The notes: generated from the letters alone by a model not told the origin. A DNA stretch of 64,000 nucleotides from Streptomyces scopuliridis RB72 (GCF_000718095.1 NZ_JOEI01000013.1:124001-188000); one strand, 5' to 3'; shown: positions 32,429 to 41,280, counted from the stretch's first letter. Numbers and translations: made by a program.

Positions 32429-33328
32429 TCAGACGCGCAGCTCCTGTGTGCAGCACTTCACGCTGCCACCGCCCTTGAGCAGCTCCCCGAGGTCGATGCC
32501 CAGCGGCTCGAACCCCCGGTCGCGCAGCGAGTCGAAGAGACCGGCCGCGCTCTGGGGGAGCAGTACGTGGCGGCCGTCGCTCACCGCGTTCAGTCCGAGC
32601 GCCGCCGCGTCCGGCTCCTCGGCGATGAGGGCGTCGGGGAAGAGCCGGGCGAGTACGGTCCTGCTGCCGGGGGAGAAGGCGTCGGGGTAGTACATGATCT
32701 CGTCGGCCGCGTCGTCCAGTACGCACAGGGCCGTGTCCAGGTGGTAGTAGAGCGGGTCGACCAGATCCAGGCCGATCACCGGCCGGCCGAAGAACTCCTG
32801 TGCCTCGCCGTGCGAGAGCGGGCTGGACCGGAAGCCGCGTCCGGCCAGCAGATACGTGGCGGTGACGGCGAAATCGCCTTCGCCCTCGTTGATGTGCACC
32901 GGCTCGCGGATGTCGGTGTAGCCATGGGTGCGGAACCAGTCCAGATGCGCCCGCGCCTCGCCGTGCCGTTCCTGATGGGCGAAGCGGGCGCCGAGCACGC
33001 GGCCGTCGATGACCGTGGCGCCGTTCGCGGCGAAGACCATGTCCGGCAGTCCGGGGTCGGGGTCCAGCAGCGAGACGGTGTGGCCGAGCGCCGTGTAGCG
33101 GTCGCGGAGGTCCTCCCACTGGGCCAGGGCCAGCGGCAGGTCCACCGGCTTCGCCGGGTTCATCCAGGGGTTGATCGAGTACGTCACCGCGAAGTGGTGC
33201 GGCGGGCACATGAGATAGCGGCGGGGCGAGGCGTCACGAGGCAAGGGGGGCTCCTCACGAGCTGCGGGGCGCACAGGGTGTGTGGGGGGAAGCACGTTGT
33301 ACGTGAAGCGTGGTGTGCGTGAAGCCAT
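32429..33328 (-). CDS. ddaH: Dimethylargininase / amidinotransferase family (DDAH)
   Basis: 299 residues. Family residues are clear: SINPWMNPAKPVDLPLALAQ, DMVFAANGATVIDG, HINEGEGDFAVTAT, the catalytic His in DPLYYHLDTALCVLDD, and the catalytic Cys in GGGSVKCCTQEL at the C-terminus. DDAH hydrolyses methylated arginines to citrulline. The N-terminal 40 residues are not conserved, so the start may be downstream of 33328. It diverges from the TetR gene at 33430. Its 3' end is the boundary of the acquired block and is duplicated at 30488. Confidence 0.88.
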   Translation of the reverse strand: MASRTPRFTYNVLPPTHPVRPAAREEPPLPRDASPRRYLMCPPHHFAVTYSINPWMNPAKPVDLPLALAQWEDLRDRYTALGHTVSLLDPDPGLPDMVFAANGATVIDGRVLGARFAHQERHGEARAHLDWFRTHGYTDIREPVHINEGEGDFAVTATYLLAGRGFRSSPLSHGEAQEFFGRPVIGLDLVDPLYYHLDTALCVLDDAADEIMYYPDAFSPGSRTVLARLFPDALIAEEPDAAALGLNAVSDGRHVLLPQSAAGLFDSLRDRGFEPLGIDLGELLKGGGSVKCCTQELRV

Positions 33329-33417
33329 GGTCCGCTCCGTGGGGCCCGCGCGCTGTCAACCGTTCGGGTGGTTCCCATACGCGGCCTACGAGACGATACG
33401 TACCGCCTCCCCGGTTG

Positions 33418-33423
33418 TAGATT
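33418..33423 (+). promoter_or_regulatory. -10 element of a likely leaderless promoter
   Basis: TAGATT lies 6 nt before the ATG of the TetR gene. The spacer contains GAGG, so a very short leader is also possible. Confidence 0.45.
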
Positions 33424-33429
33424 GAGGCC

Positions 33430-34065
33430 ATGGCTGACAGCAGGGCACCCGACTCCACCCGGCGCAGTGAGCGTTCTCGCCGGGCGATCTACGACGCGGC
33501 CCTCGCGCTGGTGAGCGAGGTCGGCTACGGCAGGACGACGATCGAGGGCATCGCGGCCCGCGCCGGAGTAGGCAAGCAGACGATCTACCGCTGGTGGCCC
33601 TCCAAGGGGGCCGTGCTGCTGGAGGCGTTCCTCGACCTCAGCGACCAGGCGGCGCGCGAGGCGGACGGCGGGGAGGGGATCCACGAGATCCCCGACACGG
33701 GTGATCTGGAGGCCGATCTCAGGCTGGTCCTGCGCGCCACGGTCGACGAGATGAACGACCCGAAGTACGACGTGCCCTCCCGCGCGCTCGCCGCCGAGGG
33801 GATCGTCGACGCCGAACTGGGCGTCGAATTCGCCAGGAAGATGCTCGAACCGCAGCTCCAGCTCTATGTGAAGCGGCTGCGAGCCGCCCAGGAGGCCGGG
33901 GAGGTACGGCAGGACCTCGATCCCCGTATCGCCCTGGAGCTGCTGGTCGGTCCCGTCGCCCATCGCTGGCTGCTGCGGACGCTGCCGCTGACGCACGCGT
34001 ACGCGGACACGATCGTCGAGTACGCGCTGCATGGACTGGCCCCGCGCCCGCCCGCGCGGCACTGA
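33430..34065 (+). CDS. TetR/AcrR family transcriptional regulator
   Basis: 211 residues. The N-terminal helix-turn-helix is AIYDAALALVSEVGYGRTTI then EGIAARAGVGKQTIYRWWPS. The C-terminal ligand domain contains ARKMLEPQLQLYVKRLRAAQ and ELLVGPVAHRWLLRTLPL, the TetR_C group also seen in the regulator at 61222. It diverges from ddaH with a 101-nt gap and may repress it. The gap contains TACGAGACGATACGTA, which shares TACGAGAC with the 19-bp operator at 59410. Confidence 0.88.
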   Translation: MADSRAPDSTRRSERSRRAIYDAALALVSEVGYGRTTIEGIAARAGVGKQTIYRWWPSKGAVLLEAFLDLSDQAAREADGGEGIHEIPDTGDLEADLRLVLRATVDEMNDPKYDVPSRALAAEGIVDAELGVEFARKMLEPQLQLYVKRLRAAQEAGEVRQDLDPRIALELLVGPVAHRWLLRTLPLTHAYADTIVEYALHGLAPRPPARH

Positions 34066-34331
34066 GTGCCAGGAGGGGTTCTCGGCGCCCCGGGCCGCCC
34101 GAGCGCCGGGGGGCGCGCGGGGGCGCGTCGATGCATACGGGGCGGGTGTGGTGAATGCCACCGGTCCCGGAGCCCCCGCGCGGGGCCATATATCGCCGCA
34201 TAAGCCGCGATCCGCCCCGTGCTGGCGGGTGGCTCCCCATACCCCGGTGGGGGCTCGCGGCCACCCGGGGAGCAGGATGGTGGGACCATGGGGTGAGTCC
34301 GCAGGGACGAGCATGAGGTGTGAGGGGATCG

Positions 34332-35084
34332 ATGGGCGACGATTTCGGCCGCTACCGCGGCACGGAGAGCAGGATTCCCCAGTGGCTGCGCAGGCGCCCC
34401 AAGAAGAGCGCCGACGGTTCCGCGTTCGACGGGGACGTGGCCGGCCGGGAGGCGCTGCTGCTCGCTGTCGCGGACGCCGGTATGCCCATTTCGCCCGCCG
34501 CCCACCCCGTCGGCTACCGATGTTCCTGTGAACGGATCGGCTGTCCCACCCCGGCCAGGCACCCCCTCTCCTTCGCCTGGCAGACCCAGTCCACGACCGA
34601 TCGCGCACAGATCGAGCGATGGGCGCGCAACCAGCCCGAGGCCAACTTCATCACCGCGACGGGCATGATCCACGACGTTCTCGACGTGCCGCTCGAAGCG
34701 GGCAGCCGGGCGCTGGAGCGGCTGCTCGAACAGGGCATCGACGTCGGTCCCGTGGCGGACTCCGGCGGCGACCGGATGCTCTTCTTCACCGCGACCCGGG
34801 GCACCCCCGAGGACGAGGACGAGTGGTGGCCCTGTGAGCTGGACTGCCACCCCGAGACGATGGACGAGCACCCCGGGCTGCGCTGGCACTGCCGGGGCAG
34901 CTATGTGCTCGTACCCCCGGCCCAGTTGCCCGGCGAGCTGTCGGTGCGGTGGCTGCGCGGCCCCGAGCATCCGCTGCCGGATCCGCTGACGCTGCTGGAG
35001 ACCCTGACCGACGCGTGTGCCCGGTACGCGGGCGAGAACGGCGAGCTGGACCCGCACGCGGTGGCCTGGCCGCTGGGCCGCTGA
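34332..35084 (+). CDS. Prim-pol-like (bifunctional DNA primase/polymerase N-terminal domain) protein
   Basis: 250 residues, ATG after TGAGGGGATCG. LLLAVADAGMPISPAAHP, CSCERIGCPTPARHPLSFAW, and VLDVPLEAGSRALERLLEQG match the prim-pol domain found in actinobacterial chromosomal proteins; a Cys-rich stretch at residues 63-69 may hold zinc. The fused helicase of phage/plasmid prim-pols is absent, so this is a stand-alone form. The 266 nt before it hold no gene. Confidence 0.75.
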   Translation: MGDDFGRYRGTESRIPQWLRRRPKKSADGSAFDGDVAGREALLLAVADAGMPISPAAHPVGYRCSCERIGCPTPARHPLSFAWQTQSTTDRAQIERWARNQPEANFITATGMIHDVLDVPLEAGSRALERLLEQGIDVGPVADSGGDRMLFFTATRGTPEDEDEWWPCELDCHPETMDEHPGLRWHCRGSYVLVPPAQLPGELSVRWLRGPEHPLPDPLTLLETLTDACARYAGENGELDPHAVAWPLGR

Positions 35085-35157
35085 CACGGGGCGGCCCAGC
35101 CGGCGGAACCCGCGCGCGTGACAGGACCTCGGCCTGTAGCGGCCGAGCGGAGCCCGA

Positions 35158-36159
35158 CTACGACCCCTTCGCGCCCGTGACCCCCTGAAGGCGGCTCGCC
35201 ACCTCCACCGTCGGCGTGTCCGACCCGGCGCGCGGGACCAGCGCCACCTGGCTGGAGACCCACTCCTTGGTGACCGTGTTCCGTATCTCGCCCGTCAGCA
35301 GCGCCTTGACATCCGCGTTCACCCGCGGCGTCACACCCTGCGCGCCCGTCTGCCGCTCGAAGTGCCGCGTGGCGAAGAAGACCAGCGCCCCGCCGTCCTT
35401 CGTCGCCAGCCCCAGCGGGGCGAAGTCGCCCTCGGCCAGCGGCTGGTCGACATACTGCGTGACCAGACCGGGCAGCCGCGCGTTCTTCTCCCGGGCCTCC
35501 CGCCATCCGTTCGTATGCGGCCCGTCAGCGAAGGTCTTCGCCGTACCGTCGCGCAGATACGAGGCGTACGCGGCGCTCAGCTTCCCCGGCGCCAACGCCA
35601 GCCCCTCGCTGTCCGGCGCCACCGGTTCGCCCCAGCCGTCCTTGTCGGTCGCGAAGTCCGGGACCTCGTTCGCGGCGAGGATCGTCAGATACGGCACCTT
35701 CCACCGCTCGTCGGGCCCGTTGCGCACGAAGACCAGCACCCAGCGTGTGTCCTGCGGGCCGCCGTCGTCCGTGTCGCGGTTGCTGTCGGTGTCCGCGACG
35801 AACCAGCGCGGCCAGCCCGCCTTCTTGGGGATGGTGAACTTCGCGTCGGCCAGCTCCAGCGGCTGATGCGCCGGGTTGCCGTCCGGGCTCGTGATGCTGC
35901 GCGCCTTGAGCCCCGCCTGGTTGATCGCGCCCAGCGCGCCGGTCACCCGGCCCGCGTCGAGCGCCGGATCGTACGCCTTGTCCGCCGCGTTGTACGCGTC
36001 GGTGAAATCCTTCAGCGCCCGCGCGGCCTCACTCCGGTCCGCCGACGGCAGAACCGCCAGCTCCCCGTGCACCGTCACGCACCCGCTCGCCGTCAGCGAC
36101 AGCACCATCACCGTCGCGAGCCCCGCCGCTGCCCGAATCGGCCTTCCCAGCCTGCTCAT
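35158..36159 (-). CDS. Hypothetical lipoprotein
   Basis: 333 residues. A signal peptide (MSRLGRPIRAAAGLATVMVL) ends in a lipobox LTASGC, lipidated Cys near residue 27. The exported domain has no recognised motif; residues 130-150 (DTRWVLVFVRNGPDERWKV) and ATKDGGALVFFATRHFERQT suggest a beta-rich fold. The signal peptide fixes the start at 36159, which means the first 131 nt overlap the 3' end of efeU in another frame. It may be expressed with the efe operon. Confidence 0.78.
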   Translation of the reverse strand: MSRLGRPIRAAAGLATVMVLSLTASGCVTVHGELAVLPSADRSEAARALKDFTDAYNAADKAYDPALDAGRVTGALGAINQAGLKARSITSPDGNPAHQPLELADAKFTIPKKAGWPRWFVADTDSNRDTDDGGPQDTRWVLVFVRNGPDERWKVPYLTILAANEVPDFATDKDGWGEPVAPDSEGLALAPGKLSAAYASYLRDGTAKTFADGPHTNGWREAREKNARLPGLVTQYVDQPLAEGDFAPLGLATKDGGALVFFATRHFERQTGAQGVTPRVNADVKALLTGEIRNTVTKEWVSSQVALVPRAGSDTPTVEVASRLQGVTGAKGS

Positions 36160-36997
36160 CGGCCGCCTCTGCTCCTTGACCCCCACTGACCGGCCCCAAC
36201 CCTACCGGCGCCAGGAACAGCGCGAGCGTCGGGATCAGATACAGGCACCAGACAATGACCTGAAGGACCGTCGGGTCCGGCTGGAAGTTGAACACGCCCT
36301 TGAGCAGCGTGCCGTACCAGCTGTCCGGCGGGATCGTCGTGCTGATGTCGAACGCCTTGCTGGACAGGCCGCCCAGGAAGCGCGCCTCCTGGAGGTCATG
36401 GACGCCGTACGCGAGCACACCGGCCGCGACGATCACCAGCATCCCGCCGGTCCAGGTGAAGAACTTGGCCAGATTGATGCGCAGCGCGCCCCGGTAGAAG
36501 AGCCAGCCGAGCACCACCGCGCTGGCGATACCGAGCAGCACCCCGATCAGCGGCGCGTGGCTGCCGTCCGAAGAGGCCCGTACCGACGCCCAGACGAACA
36601 GCGCGGTCTCCAGCCCCTCCCGGCCCACGGCCAGGAACGCCGTCGCGACCAGCGCGCCCGTACCCATCTGGAGCGCCGCGTCCAGCCGGCCGTGCAGCTC
36701 CGTCTTCAGATGCCGCGCCGTACGCCGCATCCAGAAGACCATCCAGGTCACCAGCGCCACCGCGAGGACCGACAGCGAGCCGCCGAGCGCCTCCTTCGCC
36801 TCGAACGTCAGCTCCTGCGAGCCGAATTCGAGCCCGAAGCCGAAACCGAGCGCGATGACGACCGCGACGCCGATCCCGAGCCAGATGGGGCGCAGCGCGT
36901 CGCGCCGCTCCGTCTTGACCAGATACGCGACCAGGATGCAGACCACGAGACTGGCCTCAAGGCCCTCGCGCAGACCGATCAGATAGTTTCCGAACAC
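36029..36997 (-). CDS. efeU: Ferrous iron permease EfeU (FTR1 family)
   Basis: 322 residues, GTG start after AAAGGGAG. Seven membrane helices. The two REGLE motifs that carry iron are LREGLEASLV in helix 1 and GREGLETALF in helix 4. The last 55 residues are a hydrophilic Gly/Ala/Asp-rich tail. EfeU carries iron across the membrane after EfeO and EfeB handle it outside. It is third in efeO-efeB-efeU. The tail overlaps the next lipoprotein gene by 131 nt; a shorter true C-terminus cannot be excluded only if a sequencing error exists. Confidence 0.92.
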   Translation of the reverse strand: MFGNYLIGLREGLEASLVVCILVAYLVKTERRDALRPIWLGIGVAVVIALGFGFGLEFGSQELTFEAKEALGGSLSVLAVALVTWMVFWMRRTARHLKTELHGRLDAALQMGTGALVATAFLAVGREGLETALFVWASVRASSDGSHAPLIGVLLGIASAVVLGWLFYRGALRINLAKFFTWTGGMLVIVAAGVLAYGVHDLQEARFLGGLSSKAFDISTTIPPDSWYGTLLKGVFNFQPDPTVLQVIVWCLYLIPTLALFLAPVGLGPVSGGQGAEAADEQAGKADSGSGGARDGDGAVADGERVRDGARGAGGSAVGGPE

Positions 36998-37018
36998 GTC
37001 GGAACTCCCTTTCCGATA

Positions 37019-38323
37019 TCAGGAGATCAGGGCCCGGCCCCACCAGTCGTCCTTGTCCCGGACGCCCGGCGGGATCGCGAAGACCGCTGAACCCACGTGC
37101 TGGATGTATTCGTTGAGCGCGTCGGAGCGCGCCAGTGACCGCTGTACGGGGATGAACGCGTCCCGTACGTCGCGCTGGTACGCCAGGAAGAACAGCCCCG
37201 CGTCGAGCCGGCCGAGGCCGTCCGTACCGTCCGTGAAGGAGTAGCCGCGGCGCAGCATCCGCGCCCCGTGGTGGGAGTCCGGATGCGCCAGCCGTACATG
37301 CGATGTCGGCAGCATCGCCTTCAGGTTGGGCTTGTCGTGCTCGCGCGCCTTGCCGACCGCCGCGCCCTCGCCCTTGTCCCGGCCGAAGACGTCCTCCTGC
37401 TCCTGGAGGGAGGTACGGTCCCAGGTCTCGATCCGCATCGAGATCCGGCGGGCGACCAGATACGAGCCGCCGGCCAGCCAGCCGGGGCCGTCCGCCTCCG
37501 ACACCCAGACATGCTTGTCCAGGGCGGCGGTGTCCGTACCGGCGATATTGCTGGTGCCGTCCTTGAAGCCGAAGAGATTACGGGGGGTCTGGGCGCCGGG
37601 CGTGGTCGACGACGTCTTGCCGAAGCCGAGCTGCGACCAGCGCACCGCGACCTTCCCGAAGCCGATCCTGGCCAGATTGCGGATCGCGTGCACGGCGACC
37701 TGCGGATCGTCCGCGCACGCCTGGACACAGAGATCGCCGCCGCCGCGTGCCGGATCGAGGTTGTCACCGGGGAACTTGGGCAGCTCGACGAGCGCGGCCG
37801 GGCGCCGCTCCGCCAGCCCGAACCGCTCCTTGGCGAAGAGGCCGGGACCGAAGCCGACGGTGAGCGTGAGCCGGGACGGCTTGAGGCCGAGCGCCTCGCC
37901 GGTGTCGTCGGGCGGGGCCTCGGGGAGACCGCCGTACGCGCCCTCGCCGACGGCGTGTCCCGCCGTCATCCGCTCGGCGGCCCGCGTCCAGTCCTTGAGC
38001 AGCTGGACCAGCTCCGCGCGGTCCTCCGTTGTCACATCGAACGCGGCGAAGTGCAGCCGGTCCTGGACGTCGGTGGCGATTCCGGCCTGGTGACGGCCGT
38101 GGAAGGGGACCGCCGCACCGGACTCGGCGGCGGGCGCGGCGGTGTCACCGTCCCGTACCGCCGCCATGGCGCCACCGGCCGCGGCGGCGCCGAGCGCGAG
38201 CCCGGCACCGCCCCAGCCGAGCAGCGCGCGGCGGGACGGCGGAGTCGGTGCCGTCTTCGCGTCGTGCTCTTTGTCGGGCTTCTCGTCCGGTGTGGTGTCG
38301 TCCGTGCTGTCGTCGAAAGGCAT
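37019..38323 (-). CDS. efeB: Deferrochelatase/peroxidase EfeB (DyP-type, Tat-exported)
   Basis: 434 residues. A Tat signal lies at residues 29-55 (SRRALLGWGGAGLALGAAAA). The DyP distal motif GxxDG is intact as LFGFKDGTSNI, the proximal heme His lies in SHVRLAHPD, and the distal Arg in the ETWDRTSLQEQ to RRGYSF region. EfeB oxidises Fe(II) or extracts heme iron with peroxide to feed EfeU. It sits 11 nt after efeO and 21 nt before efeU. Confidence 0.93.
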   Translation of the reverse strand: MPFDDSTDDTTPDEKPDKEHDAKTAPTPPSRRALLGWGGAGLALGAAAAGGAMAAVRDGDTAAPAAESGAAVPFHGRHQAGIATDVQDRLHFAAFDVTTEDRAELVQLLKDWTRAAERMTAGHAVGEGAYGGLPEAPPDDTGEALGLKPSRLTLTVGFGPGLFAKERFGLAERRPAALVELPKFPGDNLDPARGGGDLCVQACADDPQVAVHAIRNLARIGFGKVAVRWSQLGFGKTSSTTPGAQTPRNLFGFKDGTSNIAGTDTAALDKHVWVSEADGPGWLAGGSYLVARRISMRIETWDRTSLQEQEDVFGRDKGEGAAVGKAREHDKPNLKAMLPTSHVRLAHPDSHHGARMLRRGYSFTDGTDGLGRLDAGLFFLAYQRDVRDAFIPVQRSLARSDALNEYIQHVGSAVFAIPPGVRDKDDWWGRALIS

Positions 38324-38334
38324 GGTGCGCGGCC

Positions 38335-39477
38335 CTACTTGACGACGGCGGCGGCGAGCTTGGAGAGCGGCTCGGCCAGTGCGTTCACACCGTCCGAGAG
38401 CTCCTTGCGCTCCGCCTTGCCGACCTTCTCGTACGAGGTGAACTCGTACGAGTCCGGGCCGTCGCGGTATGTGTCCAGCAGCTTGTTGAGCGCGGCGAAC
38501 CGCTTGTCCAGCTCCGTCACCAGCGCCGGGTCGTTCTTCGAGGCGACCGGCTTGAGCAGCTCGTACGAGTGCTGCGCGCCCTCGACGTTGCCCTTGAAGT
38601 CGACCAGGTCGGTGTGGCTGTAGCGCTCCTCCTCGCCGGTGACCTTGCCGGCGGCGACCTCGTCGAGGAGTTCCTTGGCGCCGTTGGCCATCGAGGTCGG
38701 GGTGATCTCGGCCTTGCCGACCCGCTGCTGCCAGTCGGCGAGGTCCTTGTCGAGCGCGTTTGCGAGCGCCTTGGCGTCCGGGCCGAGCTTCTTGTCCTGC
38801 CAGAGTTCCTTCTCCAGCCGGTGCCAGCCCGTCCACTTCTGCCCGGTCTCCAGGCCGTCGGCGCGTACGTCGACCTTCGGGTCGATGTCGCCGAAGGACT
38901 CGGCGACCGGCTCGGTGCGCTCCCAGCCGATACGGGAGGGCGCGTACGCCTTCTTCGCGGCTTCCAGGTCACCGGCGCGCACGGCGTCGGTGAAGACCTT
39001 GACCTTCGGCAGCGTCTCGTCGGCCTGCGTCTGGACGTACTTGCGGTACGCGGCGACGGCCGCGTCCATCTCCGGGCTGCGCTTGGCGGCGGCGGTGCCG
39101 CCGGTGACCGTGACCTTCTGGCGGATGCCGTCGCCCTTCATCCCGGGCTTGCACGCGATCTCGTACGAACCGGCCTTCACCTCGGCGGTGATCTTGGCCT
39201 TCGTACCCGGGCCGATGTTCTCGCGCTCGGTGACGATCCGGTCGTCAGGGAAGAGCAGATAGACCTCGGTGATCTTCGTGCCCTTGTTCTCGACGGCCAG
39301 CTCCACATGGCCCGCCGGGAACTCCTTCTTGGAGACCTCGCAGGAGTCGTCCGCGGCGGTCACCTGGACGGCGCCGTCACCGGCCTTCGCGTCGCTCTTC
39401 TCTGCGCAGCCCGTCACGGCGGTCAGGGCGGCCACCGCCGCGGTGGCGGTGACGACGGAGAGGCGGACAGGTCGCAT
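38335..39477 (-). CDS. efeO: Iron uptake lipoprotein EfeO (cupredoxin + M75)
   Basis: 380 residues; ATG 39477 follows GTGGAG. The lipobox is LTAVTGC. Residues 38-125 are a cupredoxin-like domain (EFPAGHVELAVENKGTKITE; YEIACKPGMKGDG). Residues 130-380 are the M75 imelysin-like domain with GWHRLEKELW (the HxxE metal site) and DFKGNVEGAQHSYELLKPV. EfeO binds iron at the cell surface and passes it to EfeU/EfeB. It is first in the operon, 77 nt downstream of an iron-box candidate. Confidence 0.93.
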   Translation of the reverse strand: MRPVRLSVVTATAAVAALTAVTGCAEKSDAKAGDGAVQVTAADDSCEVSKKEFPAGHVELAVENKGTKITEVYLLFPDDRIVTERENIGPGTKAKITAEVKAGSYEIACKPGMKGDGIRQKVTVTGGTAAAKRSPEMDAAVAAYRKYVQTQADETLPKVKVFTDAVRAGDLEAAKKAYAPSRIGWERTEPVAESFGDIDPKVDVRADGLETGQKWTGWHRLEKELWQDKKLGPDAKALANALDKDLADWQQRVGKAEITPTSMANGAKELLDEVAAGKVTGEEERYSHTDLVDFKGNVEGAQHSYELLKPVASKNDPALVTELDKRFAALNKLLDTYRDGPDSYEFTSYEKVGKAERKELSDGVNALAEPLSKLAAAVVK

Positions 39478-39553
39478 GCGGGGCTCCACGATGGCTGGAA
39501 TCGGGCGGGAAAGAGGTCGGGAATACGGCTGGTACGGAAGTGAGGCGGCCCTA

Positions 39554-39574
39554 ACTTAACTGAGCCTTACCTGT
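39554..39574 (-). promoter_or_regulatory. Candidate iron box upstream of efeO
   Basis: On the minus strand AGGTAAGGCTCAGTTAA matches 13 of 17 aligned positions of the IdeR/DmdR1 consensus (AGGTTAGGCTAACCTAA). It lies 77 nt before efeO, at a promoter-proximal distance. Confidence 0.6.
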
Positions 39575-39849
39575 GCCGTGACCGTCCACGCAGTGATTCG
39601 GCTCTCACTGCCTTGCCCCGGATACGAGCAGGTCACGGTGGCACCCAGAGCGCCCCATGGCGAGGTCAAGCGCAGGTCAAGGCCTGCGCTTCGGGACGAC
39701 CAGCGGAACGCCGGTGCGGGGGCGGGAAGAACTCGACGGGCTGGCGGGCCGAGTAACCAGGCCCCCCACGCCACGGCAGGGCACCACGCGGTGCCCTGCC
39801 GCGCGCCGGTCGAATCCGCGCCGTTCAACGGCGGTGCTTAAATGCCTGC

Positions 39850-40503
39850 GTGACTGACATCGACGTACTCAGCGTCTTCTGCGGGGCCGACGGCCGGCAC
39901 GGCAATACGCTCGGTGTCGTCCGCGAGGGGCGTCATCACCCCGACCGGGCGGCCCGGCAGGCCATCGCGGCCGAACTCGGCTACAGCGAGACCGTGTTCG
40001 TCGACGACCCCGAGCGCGGTGTGGTCGATATCTATACGCCGGGGCTGCGGCTGCCCTTCGCCGGGCATCCGCTCGTCGGTGCGGCCTGGCTGCTGGATCT
40101 GGAGACCGTGAACCCGCCCGCGGGCGAGGTGTGGGTGCGCCAGGACGGCGAGTTCACCTGGATCACCGCCCGCCCGGAATGGGCGCCGCCGCGCACGCTC
40201 CGGCAGTACGCCACGGCCGCCGAGGTCGACGCGCTGCCCGCCCCGCCGCCGGGTGAGGGCTGGCTCTACGCCTGGGCCTGGGAGGACGAGGCCGCCGGGC
40301 GGGTCAGGGCCCGCGCCTTCCCGCGCCGCGACGACGGCATCGCCGAGGACGAGGCGACCGGCGCGGCGGCGCTGCTGCTCACGGCGGAGCTGGGCCGCGC
40401 CCTGAACATCACACAGGGCCGCGGGTCGCAGTTGATCACGGCCCCCGGCCCTGATGGATCGATCGAGATCGGCGGCCGTGTGCGGCTGCTCACGGCCCAC
40501 TGA
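39850..40503 (+). CDS. Short PhzF family protein
   Basis: 217 residues, GTG start 6 nt after the A/T-rich TTAAAT, so probably leaderless. VFCGADGRHGNTLGVVRE, the Glu in ELGYSETVFV, FAGHPLVGAAWLL and the C-terminal AEDEATGAAALLL show both halves of a PhzF fold, but it is about 80 residues shorter than the family member at 15432. Substrate unknown. It converges with heme oxygenase across the 16-bp array. Confidence 0.82.
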   Translation: MTDIDVLSVFCGADGRHGNTLGVVREGRHHPDRAARQAIAAELGYSETVFVDDPERGVVDIYTPGLRLPFAGHPLVGAAWLLDLETVNPPAGEVWVRQDGEFTWITARPEWAPPRTLRQYATAAEVDALPAPPPGEGWLYAWAWEDEAAGRVRARAFPRRDDGIAEDEATGAAALLLTAELGRALNITQGRGSQLITAPGPDGSIEIGGRVRLLTAH

Positions 40504-40510
40504 CGCCGCC

Positions 40511-40606
40511 CACGCGGTCAGGCGCTCACGCGGTCAGGCGCTCACGCGGTCAGGCGCTCACGCGGTCAGGCGCTCACGCGGTCAGGCGCTCACGCGGTCA
40601 GGCGCG
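40511..40606. repeat. Six perfect 16-bp tandem repeats
   Basis: The unit CACGCGGTCAGGCGCT is repeated six times with one mismatch at the last base. It fills the gap between convergent genes and encodes the last codons of heme oxygenase, including its stop. Confidence 0.97.
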
Positions 40607-41196
40607 TCGATGATCCGCTGCTTCTCCAGATCGTCCGCCGCCACCCGGTCGAGCAGCTCGCGGTAACTCCGCTTGAACGCGGCCGGGTTGGCGATCCCCT
40701 CGAAGACATAGAAGCGGACGCCGTCTCCCTTGCGGGCGAAGCCCCAGGTCTTCTCCGCCTTGGCACGGATGATCTGGCCGCCGGACAGGTCCCCGAGATA
40801 CCGGGTGTAGTGGTGCGCCACGAAGCCTCCCGGCCACGAGCGCGCGCACTCCTCGACCCGCGCGGCGTACGCGGCGGTCGCGGGCAGCGGCTCCAGGCCC
40901 GTACGCCAGCCCGCCCCGCGCAGATGCGCCAGATCGCGCTCCAGCTCGGGCGTGCGCTCCAGCTCGCGCTGGATGAAGGGCCCGGCGACCGGGTCCTCCC
41001 GCAGCGCCTCCGAGGCGCCCTCCAGCGCGCGGTACACGAACCACAGCTGCTCGGTGTAGCGCGTGTACGCGTCCACCCCGAGCCTGCCACCCAGCAGATC
41101 GCTCATGAATGTCGAGGTCTCCGCCTCCGTGTGCTGTGCGTGCGAGGCGACGCGGATGAGCGTGGAGAACGGGGTGGCTGTGGCGGGTGCGTCCAA
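40582..41196 (-). CDS. Biliverdin-producing heme oxygenase
   Basis: 204 residues, TTG start 7 nt after GGAGG. QHTEAETSTFMSDLL aligns with bacterial HmuO (AHEKAEHSTFMSDLL) and places the proximal heme ligand at His22. The family signature is RYLGDLSGGQIIRAKA near residue 133. It opens heme to biliverdin, CO and Fe(II). It is a soluble cytoplasmic enzyme. A strong iron-box palindrome lies 85 nt upstream, so it should be induced by iron starvation with efeOBU. The last six codons lie in the repeat array. Confidence 0.93.
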   Translation of the reverse strand: MDAPATATPFSTLIRVASHAQHTEAETSTFMSDLLGGRLGVDAYTRYTEQLWFVYRALEGASEALREDPVAGPFIQRELERTPELERDLAHLRGAGWRTGLEPLPATAAYAARVEECARSWPGGFVAHHYTRYLGDLSGGQIIRAKAEKTWGFARKGDGVRFYVFEGIANPAAFKRSYRELLDRVAADDLEKQRIIDAPDRVSA

Positions 41197-41280
41197 GGCG
41201 GGCCTCCGGGGACCGAGGGGGACGGGAGCAGGCGGGTGCCGGCGCCGGCGGCACGGGCGACCGCCATGACCGATACTCTT

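Noticed and set aside
30488..32522. Integrative element with ddaH as attachment site
   Set aside because: The direct repeat is present, but there is no integrase, excisionase or tRNA, and the left copy differs in sequence. Recombination at a gene end is simpler.
34066..34331. Short frames in the gap between TetR and the prim-pol-like gene
   Set aside because: No frame has a start with Shine-Dalgarno or a plausible protein. It is treated as a control region with nothing further recognised.
40511..40606. Regular repeats considered as a CRISPR array
   Set aside because: Units are 16 bp and contiguous with no spacers, and no cas genes are present. The same applies to 13881-14016 and 56178-56321.
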